From the NCBI RefSeq assembly GCF_014297465.1, contig NZ_JACORT010000014.1, positions 62,001 through 126,000 of the forward strand: a stretch of 64,000 nucleotides of DNA. The letters run 5' to 3'. The DNA is from Ramlibacter cellulosilyticus (GTDB lineage Bacteria; Pseudomonadota; Gammaproteobacteria; Burkholderiales; Burkholderiaceae_C). Made by a program: the position numbers and the translations under genes. The notes under the pieces were generated by a model. That model was given only the letters and a program-made list of their open reading frames with translations. It searched no databases and had not been told where the DNA came from. Below, one piece after another: positions 34,755 to 43,379 of the stretch; positions within the stretch are counted from its first letter, which is position 1, and every line of letters begins with the position of its first letter.

Positions 34755-36260
34755 GTGACCCCTGCTTCCCCCGCCCTGCCGCCCGTTCCGCCGCAGGCGA
34801 TCGCTTCCCCGCGCGACGACGCCGCGCTGGCGCGGCTCGCCCGCGACGCCCGCGCCGACCTCGCGCGCCTGAACTTCCCGCCCGCCAACTGGGTACCGCC
34901 CACGACCACGCCCGACGGCTCGCCCGTGCTGGACGTGCTCGTGGCCGGCGCCGGCATGTGCGGCCAGACCGCGGCCTACGCGCTGCTGCGCGAAGGCATG
35001 GCCAACATCCGCGTGGTCGACCGCGCCGCCCGCGGCGAAGAAGGCCCTTGGGGCACCTACGCGCGCATGCTCACGCTGCGCAGCCCCAAGCACCTGACCG
35101 GCCCGGACCTGGGCGTGCCGTCGCTCACCTTCCGCGCCTGGTACGAGGCGCAGCACGGCGACGCCGGCTGGGCCGCGCTGCACAAGGTGGGGCGCATCGA
35201 CTGGCGCGACTACCTGCTGTGGGTGCGCGACACGGTGGGCCTGCCGGTGGAGAACGGCGTGTCCCTGCTTGCCGTGGAGGACCAGGGCGGGCTGCTGCGC
35301 GCGCGCCTGGCCTCGCCGCGCGGGGAGGAAACCGTCTGGGCCCGCAAGATCGTGCTGGCGTTGGGTCGCGACGGCAGCGGCGCGCCGCGCTGGCCGGAAT
35401 TCCCCTCCCTGCGCCGCGACGATCCGCTCGGCGCCGGCCGCGTCTTCCATTCCGCGGATGCGATCGACTTCGAGGCGCTGCGCGGCAAGCGGGTCGGCGT
35501 GCTGGGTGCGGGCGCATCGGCGTTCGACAACGCGGCCTGCGCGCTGGAAGCCGGCGCGCAGGTGGACCTGTTCGCGCGCCGGTCCTTCCTGCCGCAGGTG
35601 AACAAGAGCAAGTGGACGTCCTTCGCCGGCTTCTTCCGCGGCTTCGAGTCGCTGGACGACGCGCGCAAGTGGCGCTTCTACACCTACATCTTCGACGAGC
35701 AGGTGCCGCCGCCGTGGGAGACGGTGCGGCGCTGCGATGCGCATGCCGGCTTCACGCTGCGGCTCGGCACGCCGTGGACGGACGTGCGGCCGCAAGCGGA
35801 TGGCGTGCAGGTCACGACGCCGTCCGGCAGCGAGCGCTTCGACGCCGTCATCTTCGGCACTGGCTTCGACGTGGACTTGCTGGACCGCCCCGAGCTCGCG
35901 CGCTATGCCGGCGCGATCGACACCTGGGCGAACCACGTGGATCCGGACGAGGCGAAGCGCAACGTGGAAGCGGCGCGCTTCCCCTACCTCGGCTCCGGTT
36001 TCGAACTGCGTCCCCGGGGCGAGGTGCACCGGAATGCGCTGGCCAGCGTGCACCTGTTCAACTGGGGCAGCACCATGAGCCACGGCGCGCTGGCAGGCGA
36101 CATCCCCGGCCTGGCCATCGGCGCCGGGCGCCTGGCGCAATCCATCGCGAAGGACTTGTTCGTCGCCGATGCGGACCTGCATTGGGAGAGGCTGCAGGCG
36201 CTGGAGGAGCCGGAGCTGTTGCCGACGAAGTGGTACGTCCCCCCCGAGCAGCGCAAGTAG
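34755..36260 (+). CDS. FAD/NAD(P)-dependent oxidoreductase, flavin monooxygenase-like
   Basis: The product has about 501 residues and two dinucleotide-binding folds: VLVAGAGMCGQ near residue 60 for FAD and VGVLGAGASAFDN near residue 257 for NAD(P)H. The layout resembles class B flavin monooxygenases and related proteins annotated as NAD(P)-binding oxidoreductases. The substrate is unknown. The GTG at 34755 is chosen because an ATG at 34701 would overlap the divergent isomerase gene. Start-to-start distance to that gene is only 17 bp, so promoters must overlap coding sequence. Confidence 0.82.
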   Translation: MTPASPALPPVPPQAIASPRDDAALARLARDARADLARLNFPPANWVPPTTTPDGSPVLDVLVAGAGMCGQTAAYALLREGMANIRVVDRAARGEEGPWGTYARMLTLRSPKHLTGPDLGVPSLTFRAWYEAQHGDAGWAALHKVGRIDWRDYLLWVRDTVGLPVENGVSLLAVEDQGGLLRARLASPRGEETVWARKIVLALGRDGSGAPRWPEFPSLRRDDPLGAGRVFHSADAIDFEALRGKRVGVLGAGASAFDNAACALEAGAQVDLFARRSFLPQVNKSKWTSFAGFFRGFESLDDARKWRFYTYIFDEQVPPPWETVRRCDAHAGFTLRLGTPWTDVRPQADGVQVTTPSGSERFDAVIFGTGFDVDLLDRPELARYAGAIDTWANHVDPDEAKRNVEAARFPYLGSGFELRPRGEVHRNALASVHLFNWGSTMSHGALAGDIPGLAIGAGRLAQSIAKDLFVADADLHWERLQALEEPELLPTKWYVPPEQRK

Positions 36261-36337
36261 GCTGGGTTTCGCGCCAGCGAACCCCAGCGCTCCCGCGCAT
36301 CGCTGGGGTGCGCTTCGCGCAACCCAGCCTACATTCC
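36257..36337. repeat. Convergent-junction palindrome (CCCAGCCTAC family), copy 2
   Basis: The arms are GTAGGCTGGGTTTCGCGCCAGCGAACCCCAGC and CGCTGGGGTGCGCTTCGCGCAACCCAGCCTAC (each two joined segments) around about 14 bp. The order of arms is the reverse of copies 1 and 3. It overlaps the stop codon of the oxidoreductase gene and faces the end of a Bug gene on the other strand. Confidence 0.88.
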
Positions 36338-36349
36338 GGGTGGGCGCCC

Positions 36350-37345
36350 TCAGTCGATCGACACCCCCGCCGCCTTCACCACCTCCGCCCACTTCAGCCG
36401 GTTCGCGTGCACCGTCGCCTTGAACTGCTCCGGCGTCTCCAGGCGGATGGTGTTGCCCATGCTTTCCAGCTTGGACTTCACCTCCGGCTGCTGCAGCACC
36501 TGGCGGATCGCCGTGTTCATCTTCGCCACGATGGCCGGGTCCGTGCCCTTGGGCGCGAAGATCGCGAACCAGGTGGAGCTGTCGAAGCCCTGCGTGCCCG
36601 GCAGGCCGCTTTCGGCAATGGTCGGCACGTCCTGCACCGCCGGCACGCGCCTGCCCGTGGTCACGGCCAGCAGGCGCACCTTGCCCGCCTTGGCATGCGG
36701 CAGCACCGTCTGCACCTGGTTCATGATGCAGCAGGTCTCGCCCTTCAGCACGGCCTGGATCGCCTCCGGCCCGCCCTTGTAAGGCACGTGCACCATGTTC
36801 AGGCCCAGCTTCGCGTTCATCTCCGCGAAAGCCATGTGCGTGCCGGTGCCGTTGCCCGTCGACGCGTAGTTGTACTTGCCCGGGTTCGCGCGCACCGTGT
36901 CGGCGAACTCCTTGAGCGTCTTCACGTTGATCACGTCGGGGTTGATCGTGAGAACGTTCGACACGTCGTTGATCGGCGAGACCGGCACGAAGTCGGCTTC
37001 CACGTCGAAGGGCAGCTTCTTGTACAGCGCGGCGTTCACGCCGTGGGTGGCGGCGGTGCCGAACAGCACGGTGTAGCCGTCCGGCCTGGCGCGCGAGACG
37101 TACTCGCTCGCGACGTTGCCGGCGGCGCCCACCTTGTAGTCGATGACGATGGGCTGGCCGAGCGCCTTGCCCAGTGGCTCCTGGATCAGCCGGCCGATCA
37201 CGTCCACGCCGGAGCCGGCGGGGAAGGTCATGATCATCGTGATCGGGTGCTGCGGCCAGTCGTTCTGCGCCTGGGCGAGCGGCGCGAGGGCCAGGCCGGC
37301 CAGGGTGGCCGCGAGGGCGCGGCGGAGGGTGGACGTCTTTTTCAT
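36350..37345 (-). CDS. Bug/TctC-family tripartite transporter binding protein (first)
   Basis: Bug proteins are periplasmic solute receptors, greatly expanded in Burkholderiales, mostly for carboxylates. The 331-residue product starts MKKTSTLRR, has a signal peptide ending near AQAQ (about residue 27), and carries the family blocks WPQHPITMIMTFPAGSGVD and MVHVPYKGG. No TctA/TctB membrane partners are nearby, so it is an orphan receptor. An upstream in-frame ATG would add 13 residues before the signal peptide and is less likely. Confidence 0.9.
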   Translation of the reverse strand: MKKTSTLRRALAATLAGLALAPLAQAQNDWPQHPITMIMTFPAGSGVDVIGRLIQEPLGKALGQPIVIDYKVGAAGNVASEYVSRARPDGYTVLFGTAATHGVNAALYKKLPFDVEADFVPVSPINDVSNVLTINPDVINVKTLKEFADTVRANPGKYNYASTGNGTGTHMAFAEMNAKLGLNMVHVPYKGGPEAIQAVLKGETCCIMNQVQTVLPHAKAGKVRLLAVTTGRRVPAVQDVPTIAESGLPGTQGFDSSTWFAIFAPKGTDPAIVAKMNTAIRQVLQQPEVKSKLESMGNTIRLETPEQFKATVHANRLKWAEVVKAAGVSID

Positions 37346-37389
37346 GCGAGGAACTCCAACAAGCGTGACGCCGCATTGTGGCAAGCACC

Positions 37390-37965
37390 ATGGATCGTTT
37401 CCAGCATGAGCTTATGCTGCGGGCCATGCGCATCCCCGACTGGACCCCCGAAGGCAAGCCGCAACCGCAGGACCTGGTGCAAGCCATCCTGGAGCGCCGC
37501 GGCGGCGAACTCCTCAACCTCGACCGCGCCCTGCTCTGGAGCGAGCCGCTCGCCCGCGGCTGGAACACCTACCTGAAGGCGGTGCGCACCGGCCTGGGCG
37601 CGAGCCGGCAGCTGCGCGAGCTGGGCATCTGCACCGTGGCGCTGCTCACGGGCGCGCACTACGAGTACCACCACCATGCCCCGGACTACCTGGCGGCAGG
37701 CGGCACGCAGGCGGCGCTGGATGCGCTGCAGGCGTACGTGAAAGCGGGGGCGCAAGGCGAGCCGCAGGGCCTCGCCGGCGACGAGGCGCTGGTCGCCCGC
37801 TACGCCACGCAGATGACGCGGGACGTGAAGGTGGAAGATGCGGTCTTTGCGAAGATGCAGGAGCGCTTCGGGACGACCGAGCTGGTGGAGATCACGGCGG
37901 CGATTGCGACCTACAACATGGTGGCGAGGTTCCTGGTGGCGCTGGGCGTGTCGCCCGAGGAGTAA
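37390..37965 (+). CDS. Carboxymuconolactone decarboxylase-family protein
   Basis: The 191-residue product has the AhpD/CMD-like core with LGICTVALLTGAHYEYHHHAPDYL near residues 75-100. The CxxC pair of AhpD peroxidase partners is absent, so a peroxiredoxin-reductase role is unlikely. Several in-frame ATGs crowd the N-terminus (also 37426); the first is reported. It sits between two Bug receptor genes, which may mean a shared aromatic or carboxylic acid substrate, but that is inference. Confidence 0.8.
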   Translation: MDRFQHELMLRAMRIPDWTPEGKPQPQDLVQAILERRGGELLNLDRALLWSEPLARGWNTYLKAVRTGLGASRQLRELGICTVALLTGAHYEYHHHAPDYLAAGGTQAALDALQAYVKAGAQGEPQGLAGDEALVARYATQMTRDVKVEDAVFAKMQERFGTTELVEITAAIATYNMVARFLVALGVSPEE

Positions 37966-37971
37966 GAGCCA

Positions 37972-38005
37972 CCGTCATTCCCGCGAAGGCGGGAGAGGCG
38001 GGGAC
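37972..38005. repeat. CGTCATTCCCGCGAAGGCGGGA palindrome at a convergent junction
   Basis: A short palindrome (TCCCGC / GCGGGA around GAAG, within CGTCATTCCCGCGAAGGCGG) fills most of the 48-bp gap between two convergent gene ends. This sequence type is a known dispersed repeat in proteobacteria. Only this one copy is present in the window. Confidence 0.6.
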
Positions 38006-38013
38006 GACAGAAC

Positions 38014-38985
38014 CTATTCCGCCTTGATGTTGTTCTCCCTCACCACCACCGCCCACGTATCGATCTGCTGGTCGATGAAGGCTTTCGCCGCCTCGGGCGT
38101 GCCGCCCACGATCGTCATGCCCTGCCCTTGCAGCTTGCCGGCCACCTCGGGGTTCTTCAGGGCCTTGTTGATCTCCTCGTTCATGCGCCGCACGATCTCC
38201 GGCGGCACCCTGGCGGACGTCAGCACGCCCCACCAGGCCGGCGCGTCGAAGCCCGCGTAGCCGCTTTCCGCGACCGTGGGCACGTCCGGCAGGTCCGGCG
38301 AGCGCTTGCTCGTGGTGACCGCCAGCGGGCGCAGGCGCTTGCTGTCGATGTGCGGCTTGGTCACGACGATGGAGGCGACCGACAACGGCACGTGGCCCGC
38401 CACGGCGTCCTGCATCAGCGGACCGCCGCCCTTGTACGGCACGTGCGTCCATTCCAGCCCGCCGTTCTTGCCCAGCAAGGCCATCGCGAGGTGGCCCAGG
38501 CTGCCGCTCCCGACCGTGCCGAAGTTGACGTTCTTCTTCGCCTTCGACGCGGCGACCACGTCCCCGAAGCTCTTGTACTCGGAGGCCACGGGCGTCGCGA
38601 TGACCATCGGCGCCGTCCCGAGCAGCGCCACCGGGGCGAGGTCCTTCTTCGTATCGAAGGGCATGTTCGGGATCAGGCTCGGGTTCACGCCGTGCGTATC
38701 GAACACGACGGCGTACGTGTAGCCATCCGGCGCGGCGTGCGCCACGAAGCCCGTGCCGATGGAGCCGGAGGCCCCCACCTTGTTCTCCACGATCACCGTC
38801 TGGCCGAGTTGCTGCGTGAGCTGCTGCGCCAGGATGCGCGCCACCTGGTCCACCGAGCCGCCCGGGGGAAACACCGACACGAGCCGGACCGGCTGCCGCT
38901 TCGGCCAGTCGCCGACCTGGGCCTGGACGGGCAGCGCCGCGCAGGCGGCGAGGGCGAGCGCAAGCAGGGTTCTGCGGGGGGTCAT
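38014..38985 (-). CDS. Bug/TctC-family tripartite transporter binding protein (second)
   Basis: The 323-residue product starts MTPRRTLLALALAACAALP, with signal cleavage near VQAQ (about residue 23). Family blocks include VRLVSVFPPGGSVDQVAR, THVPYKGGGPLMQDAV and DLPDVPTVAESGY. It resembles the other Bug protein at 36350-37345 in layout but differs clearly in sequence. There are no membrane partner genes nearby. It is divergent from the Nudix-MBL gene with 28 bp between start codons. Confidence 0.9.
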   Translation of the reverse strand: MTPRRTLLALALAACAALPVQAQVGDWPKRQPVRLVSVFPPGGSVDQVARILAQQLTQQLGQTVIVENKVGASGSIGTGFVAHAAPDGYTYAVVFDTHGVNPSLIPNMPFDTKKDLAPVALLGTAPMVIATPVASEYKSFGDVVAASKAKKNVNFGTVGSGSLGHLAMALLGKNGGLEWTHVPYKGGGPLMQDAVAGHVPLSVASIVVTKPHIDSKRLRPLAVTTSKRSPDLPDVPTVAESGYAGFDAPAWWGVLTSARVPPEIVRRMNEEINKALKNPEVAGKLQGQGMTIVGGTPEAAKAFIDQQIDTWAVVVRENNIKAE

Positions 38986-39013
38986 GGCGGCTCCGCGTGA
39001 TGTAATCGCCGGC

Positions 39014-40648
39014 ATGGTAAGAGCCAGCCAGCTGCTGCACGCTCAGCGAGAACCCGCAGTCCCCCGCCCCGCGGCCACCGTCCTGCTGCTGCGCGACGGC
39101 CCCCAAGGCGTGGAGGTGCTGATGACGCGCCGCTCCGCCACCGCGAGCTTCGCCCCGGGCGCCTACGTGTTCCCCGGCGGCGGCATCGATGCGGCGGACG
39201 CGGACGCGCACGCGCTCGCGGCCCGCCGCCCCGGCCAGGACGCGCAGCGCCTCACGCAGGCCATCGCCGCCATCCGCGAGAGCTTCGAGGAGCTCGGGGT
39301 GCTGCTCGCACGCCACGCCGACGGCCGCCCCGCCGATGCCTCCGACGTCGCCACGATGGACCGCCACGCCCCCTTCGCGCCGCAGGTGCGCGAGCGCGGG
39401 CTGGTGCTCGCGGCGGACCAGGTCTTCCTGCTCGCGCACTGGATCACGGACCGCGACCTGCCGCGCCGCTTCGACGTGCCTTTCCTCGTCGCGCGCATGC
39501 CCGCGAACCAGTCCCCGGTGGCCGACGAGGCGGAACAGTTCGAACCCGTGTGGGTGCGCCCCGCCGACGCGCTGGCGCGGCACAAGGCGGGCCAGTTCTT
39601 CATCATCTTCCCCACCATCCGCACGCTGGAGCGGCTGGAGAAGTTCGCGAGCGTCGACGCGGTGCTGGCCGCGTGCGCCGGCGAGCAGCCGCTGTGGACC
39701 AGTTGCCCGCGCGCCGGCTTCGTGCAGGGCGCCGAGGCGCGCTACATGGAGCACGAGATGCAGTACGGCGAGCTCGCGCTCGTCGCGCCCGACGGCCAGC
39801 TGCTGCACCACCTCGACTGGCAGATGGACCATGCGGTGCCGCTGCTGAAGAACGTCGCGCGCATGACGGCGCCCAACCCCGGCGTGATGACCGGCCCGGG
39901 CACCAACAGCTACATCGTGGGCGACCCGGACACGGGCTACGTCGTCATCGACCCGGGCCCCGAGGACCCGGAGCACCAGCAGCGCCTCTGGCGCGCCACC
40001 AACGGCGACATCCGCCTGATCGTCTGCACGCACTCGCATGCGGACCACTCGCCGGGCGCGCGCCCGCTGCAGGCGCTGTGCCGCGTGCAGCCTCCGATCC
40101 TGGGGCTGCCCTCGGCGCCGACGGCGCGGCCGGCCAGCCATTTCGTGCCGGACCGCGTGCTCGCCGACGGCGAGGTGCTCGTGCTGGAAGGCAACGGGCG
40201 CACGCACAGCCTGAAGGCCATCCACACGCCGGGCCACGCCGCCAACCACGTGTGCCTGGTGCTGGTGGAGGACGGCCTGCTCTTCTCCGGCGACCACATC
40301 CTCAACGGCAGCACCACGGTCGTCGACCCGCCGGACGGCGACATGACCGCCTACCTCGACTCGCTGGACCGGCTGTCCGCCGCCTGTGACGAATTTGGCA
40401 TCGGCTTCATCCTTCCGGCCCACGGGCATGTGCTGGGTTTCGCGAAAGAAGCGATCCGCATGCTGAAAGGCCACCGCCTCCAGCGCGAAGCGCGCATCCT
40501 CGCAGCCATGCGCCAGCGGCCTTCCGGCACGCTGGAGGACTGGGTGGAGATCGCCTACGCCGACGTGCCCCCGCGCATGTGGCCGATCGCGAAACGGTCC
40601 CTGCTGGCGCACGTACAACGCATCGAGGCGCTGCAACTGGCCGGGTAG
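39014..40648 (+). CDS. Nudix hydrolase-metallo-beta-lactamase fusion protein
   Basis: The 544-residue product joins two hydrolase domains. Residues about 18-215 form a Nudix domain with PGGGIDAAD and RESFEELG (88-95); the gap between the two halves of the Nudix box is longer than usual, as in NUDT19-like proteins. Residues about 265-530 form a metallo-beta-lactamase domain like LACTB2, with the metal ligands in HSHADH (340-345), HTPGHA and FSGDH. A CoA-ester or nucleotide substrate for the first half and an RNA or thioester substrate for the second are possible; neither is shown. It looks like a monocistronic gene. Confidence 0.85.
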   Translation: MVRASQLLHAQREPAVPRPAATVLLLRDGPQGVEVLMTRRSATASFAPGAYVFPGGGIDAADADAHALAARRPGQDAQRLTQAIAAIRESFEELGVLLARHADGRPADASDVATMDRHAPFAPQVRERGLVLAADQVFLLAHWITDRDLPRRFDVPFLVARMPANQSPVADEAEQFEPVWVRPADALARHKAGQFFIIFPTIRTLERLEKFASVDAVLAACAGEQPLWTSCPRAGFVQGAEARYMEHEMQYGELALVAPDGQLLHHLDWQMDHAVPLLKNVARMTAPNPGVMTGPGTNSYIVGDPDTGYVVIDPGPEDPEHQQRLWRATNGDIRLIVCTHSHADHSPGARPLQALCRVQPPILGLPSAPTARPASHFVPDRVLADGEVLVLEGNGRTHSLKAIHTPGHAANHVCLVLVEDGLLFSGDHILNGSTTVVDPPDGDMTAYLDSLDRLSAACDEFGIGFILPAHGHVLGFAKEAIRMLKGHRLQREARILAAMRQRPSGTLEDWVEIAYADVPPRMWPIAKRSLLAHVQRIEALQLAG

Positions 40649-40686
40649 CGCACCCGCCGGTACACTGCCCCGCACAATACTGGGGG

Positions 40687-41880
40687 ATGGGAATGCAGGA
40701 CCCGCACGCGCACGCGTCACGCGCGGACATCACCGCCTACCCGCTCGAATTCAGCGGCTCGGGCGGCGAGTACTTCCGCGTCTGGATCGTGAACCTGCTG
40801 CTCTCGATCGTGACGCTCGGCTTCTACACGCCGCTCGCACGCCGGCGCACCGCGCAATACTTCTACGGCCACACGCTCGTCGCGGGCAGCCCGCTCGAAT
40901 TCACGGCGCAGACCAAGCGCATGCTGATCGGCTTCGTGCTCTTCGTCGCGCTCTACGCGGCGCTGAAGGTCGCCTCGCAGACGGGGCAGGACACCGTCGT
41001 CGCCGTCATGCTGCTGGGCGGCGCCGCACTGGCGCCCTACTTCTGGGCCAGCGCGATGCGCTTCCGTTTCAACGCGACGCGCTGGCGCGGCGTGCGGCTG
41101 CAGTTCACCGCGAGCTGGGCCGAGGTGTACCGGGCGAGCCTGCCGGCCTTCTTCTTCGCCATCGTGTGGGTGGGCGGGCTGGCGCAGATCGGCATGCTGC
41201 TGGAGCCGGGGCAGGACCGTTCGCTGCCCATGGTGATCGGCGTGGCCGTCGCGGCGGTGGTGATCAGCGTGCTGTGCGCGATCCGGCTGGAATACAACTA
41301 CAAGAGCCTGATGGTCGCGCGCGGCCGCATCGGCGGCCAGCCGGGCCGCTGGAAGCCGCAGTTCGGCGACTTCGTGCGCATCTGGGCCGCCACGCTGGCG
41401 GTGTTCCTCGGCGTCGTGCTGCTCGTGGCGGCGATCATCGCGGCCACGCTCGGCGGCTCCTTCGCGCTGCTGAAGAACATGAAGGGCGGCGGCATCGCGG
41501 CGGTGCTGATGATGGTCGCCATGTTCGTCGCCTTCACCTTCCTGCTGTTCCTCGCCTCCGCGCCGGCGCGCGCCTACCGCGAGGCGCGCATGTTCCAGCT
41601 GGTGTGGAACAACATCGGCGTGAGCAAGGTGGCGCGCTTCAAGTGCCGCCTGCGGCCCTGGCGCTACGTGGGGCTGCGCGTGAAGAACGTGTTCCTCTCG
41701 CTGCTCACGCTGGGCTTCTACCGGCCGTTCGCGCGCGTGAGCGAGTACCGCATGAAGGCCGAATCGGTCACGCTGCACGTCAAGGGCGGGCTCGACCAGC
41801 TGGCCGGCCAGCTGGCGCGCGAGGAACTCGCCGTCGGCGACGCCATCGCGGACGCGGTGGGCCTCGAACTGGTGGGCTGA
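40687..41880 (+). CDS. YjgN/DUF898 family membrane protein
   Basis: The product has about 397 residues and six or more membrane segments. The block WIVNLLLSIVTLGFYTPLARRRTAQYFYGHT near residue 30 reappears near the C-terminus as RVKNVFLSLLTLGFYRPFARVSEYRMK, which shows the internal duplication typical of DUF898. Function is unknown in this family. A second ATG two codons later is an equal start candidate. It is followed after 2 bp by an M48 protease gene, a common pairing with this family. Confidence 0.87.
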   Translation: MGMQDPHAHASRADITAYPLEFSGSGGEYFRVWIVNLLLSIVTLGFYTPLARRRTAQYFYGHTLVAGSPLEFTAQTKRMLIGFVLFVALYAALKVASQTGQDTVVAVMLLGGAALAPYFWASAMRFRFNATRWRGVRLQFTASWAEVYRASLPAFFFAIVWVGGLAQIGMLLEPGQDRSLPMVIGVAVAAVVISVLCAIRLEYNYKSLMVARGRIGGQPGRWKPQFGDFVRIWAATLAVFLGVVLLVAAIIAATLGGSFALLKNMKGGGIAAVLMMVAMFVAFTFLLFLASAPARAYREARMFQLVWNNIGVSKVARFKCRLRPWRYVGLRVKNVFLSLLTLGFYRPFARVSEYRMKAESVTLHVKGGLDQLAGQLAREELAVGDAIADAVGLELVG

Positions 41881-41882
41881 CC

Positions 41883-42962
41883 TTGGCCGCCGCGCTGCCC
41901 GGGCTCTGGTTCGACGGCCGCACCAGCGGGGCGCGGCCGGTCGAAGTACGGCTGCAACGGGCCGCCGAAGGTCCTTCGCTGGCGCTGCAGGCCGAGGATG
42001 GCGAGTCGCTGGTCCTGCGGCACCGGCAGGTGCGCTGGCCGGAGCGCTGGAGCGCGAAGCGCGCCCCGCGCAAGGTGGTCGTGGACCTGGGGGCACGGGG
42101 CAGCCTCGAGATATCGGATCCCGCTGCATGGGAGCAGGCGCTGGGCGCCGCCGGCTACCAGGCCACCGTCGCCACGCGCATGCAGACGCGCTGGACGACT
42201 TTCGCCGTGGTGCTGCTCGCCGTCGTTGCCGTCGTGCTCGCCTTCTATCGCTGGGGCACGCCCTGGGTGGCGACGCAGCTCACGCGCCAGGTGCCGCTGT
42301 CCTGGGAAACCGACCTGACGCAGCGCGCGCTGCGCGACATCGACGGGGAGTGGCTCAAGCCCAGCAAGCTGCCGGCGCAGCGCCAGGCGGCGCTGCGCGC
42401 GCGCTTCGACGCGCTGGCGGCGAACCTGCCCGCGGAGCTGCGGCGCTATCCCGGCTACCAGCCGAAACTGGAACTGCACTTCCGCCACGGCATGGGCGCC
42501 AATGCCTTCGCGCTGCCCGGAGGCACCGTCGTGATGACCGACGGGATCGTCGAACTGGCGGACAAGCACCAGCTGGGCGACGAGGCCTTGGTCGGCGTGC
42601 TGGCGCACGAGATCGGCCACGTGCTGCACCGGCACGCCACGCGCCTGGTGGTGGAGCAAGGCGTGCTGAACGTGGGCCTCGGGCTCGCGCTGGGCGACGT
42701 CTCCTGGCTCGCTTCCATCGGCGGCTCGATGCTCACCGGCCTCTCCTACCGCCGCAGCCACGAGAGCGAGGCCGACTGCTTCGCCGTGGCCCTCATGGCG
42801 CGCACGGGCGGCAGGACGGCCCCCATGGCGGACCTGCTGATGAAGATGGACCACGGGGCGAAGGCGGGCGAAAGCGCCGGCTGGACCGAGCTCCTGAGCA
42901 GCCACCCGGCGACGCCGCAGCGGGCCGAGGCATTGAAGCGCGGAGAGAGTGCCTGCAGGTGA
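41883..42962 (+). CDS. M48 family membrane metalloprotease
   Basis: The 359-residue product has an N-terminal soluble region (about 1-100), one membrane segment (about 105-122), and an M48 peptidase domain with the zinc motif HEIGH (242-246) and a likely third ligand in HESEADCF (about residue 291). The start is probably a TTG 2 bp after the YjgN-like stop; no ATG occurs until residue 100, so the first 100 residues depend on this non-ATG start. The target substrate is unknown. The two genes are surely cotranscribed. Confidence 0.85.
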   Translation: MAAALPGLWFDGRTSGARPVEVRLQRAAEGPSLALQAEDGESLVLRHRQVRWPERWSAKRAPRKVVVDLGARGSLEISDPAAWEQALGAAGYQATVATRMQTRWTTFAVVLLAVVAVVLAFYRWGTPWVATQLTRQVPLSWETDLTQRALRDIDGEWLKPSKLPAQRQAALRARFDALAANLPAELRRYPGYQPKLELHFRHGMGANAFALPGGTVVMTDGIVELADKHQLGDEALVGVLAHEIGHVLHRHATRLVVEQGVLNVGLGLALGDVSWLASIGGSMLTGLSYRRSHESEADCFAVALMARTGGRTAPMADLLMKMDHGAKAGESAGWTELLSSHPATPQRAEALKRGESACR

Positions 42963-42988
42963 TCTCCCGAGCTGGGATAATCCCGTCC

Positions 42989-43320
42989 GTGAAGCCCGCC
43001 AGGCCGTCGCTGGTGCAAGTGCCGAAAGGCCGCACTGGAGGAACGTCCGGACTGCACAGGGCAGCGTAGCAGGTAACACCTGTCCACCGCGAGGTGAGGA
43101 TCAGAGCAACAGAGACGTAGTCCCGGAGGTGCAAGCTTCCGGGGGTGAAACGGGCAATCTCTACGCGCAGCAATACCAAATAGGCCAGCGTTGACGTGGT
43201 CCCGCGGAGCTGGCGGGTAGGTAGCATCGAGCCGTGGGGGCGACCCCCGGCCCAGAAGAATGATGGTCACGCCCGGGCAACCGGGTGCACAAGATCCGGC
43301 GTATCGGCGGACTTCACACT
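42989..43320 (+). ncRNA. rnpB: RNase P RNA, bacterial type A
   Basis: This is the catalytic RNA that trims the 5' leader of precursor tRNAs. Conserved pieces appear in order: GAGGAACGTCCGGACT, CAGGGCAG with GCAGGTAACACCTG, CAGAGCAACAGAGA, GTGAAACGGG, AATACCAAATAGGCCA, AGAAGAATGATGGTC and ACAAGATCCGGCGTATCGG. The ends pair as helix P1 (GTGAAGCCCGCC with GGCGGACTTCAC), which fixes the limits. A GATAAT box lies 8 bp upstream, without a good -35. It starts only 26 bp after the protease stop and is followed by a strong terminator. Confidence 0.95.
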
Positions 43321-43332
43321 TAACGCCGCAGC

Positions 43333-43360
43333 AAAAAGGCCGCCCGAGGGCGGCCTTTTT
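43333..43360. terminator. Bidirectional rho-independent terminator between rnpB and htpX
   Basis: AAAAAGGCCGCCC, a GA loop and GGGCGGCCTTTTT form a GC-rich stem with A-tract on one side and T-tract on the other, so it can stop transcripts from both strands. It serves rnpB on the plus strand and htpX on the minus strand. Confidence 0.93.
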
Positions 43361-43379
43361 CTTTCGTCGCGCGAAGCGC

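Noticed and set aside
42963..43260. Short open frames across 42.95-43.3 kb on both strands
   Set aside because: They overlap the RNase P RNA, whose conserved blocks and terminal helix explain the sequence fully.
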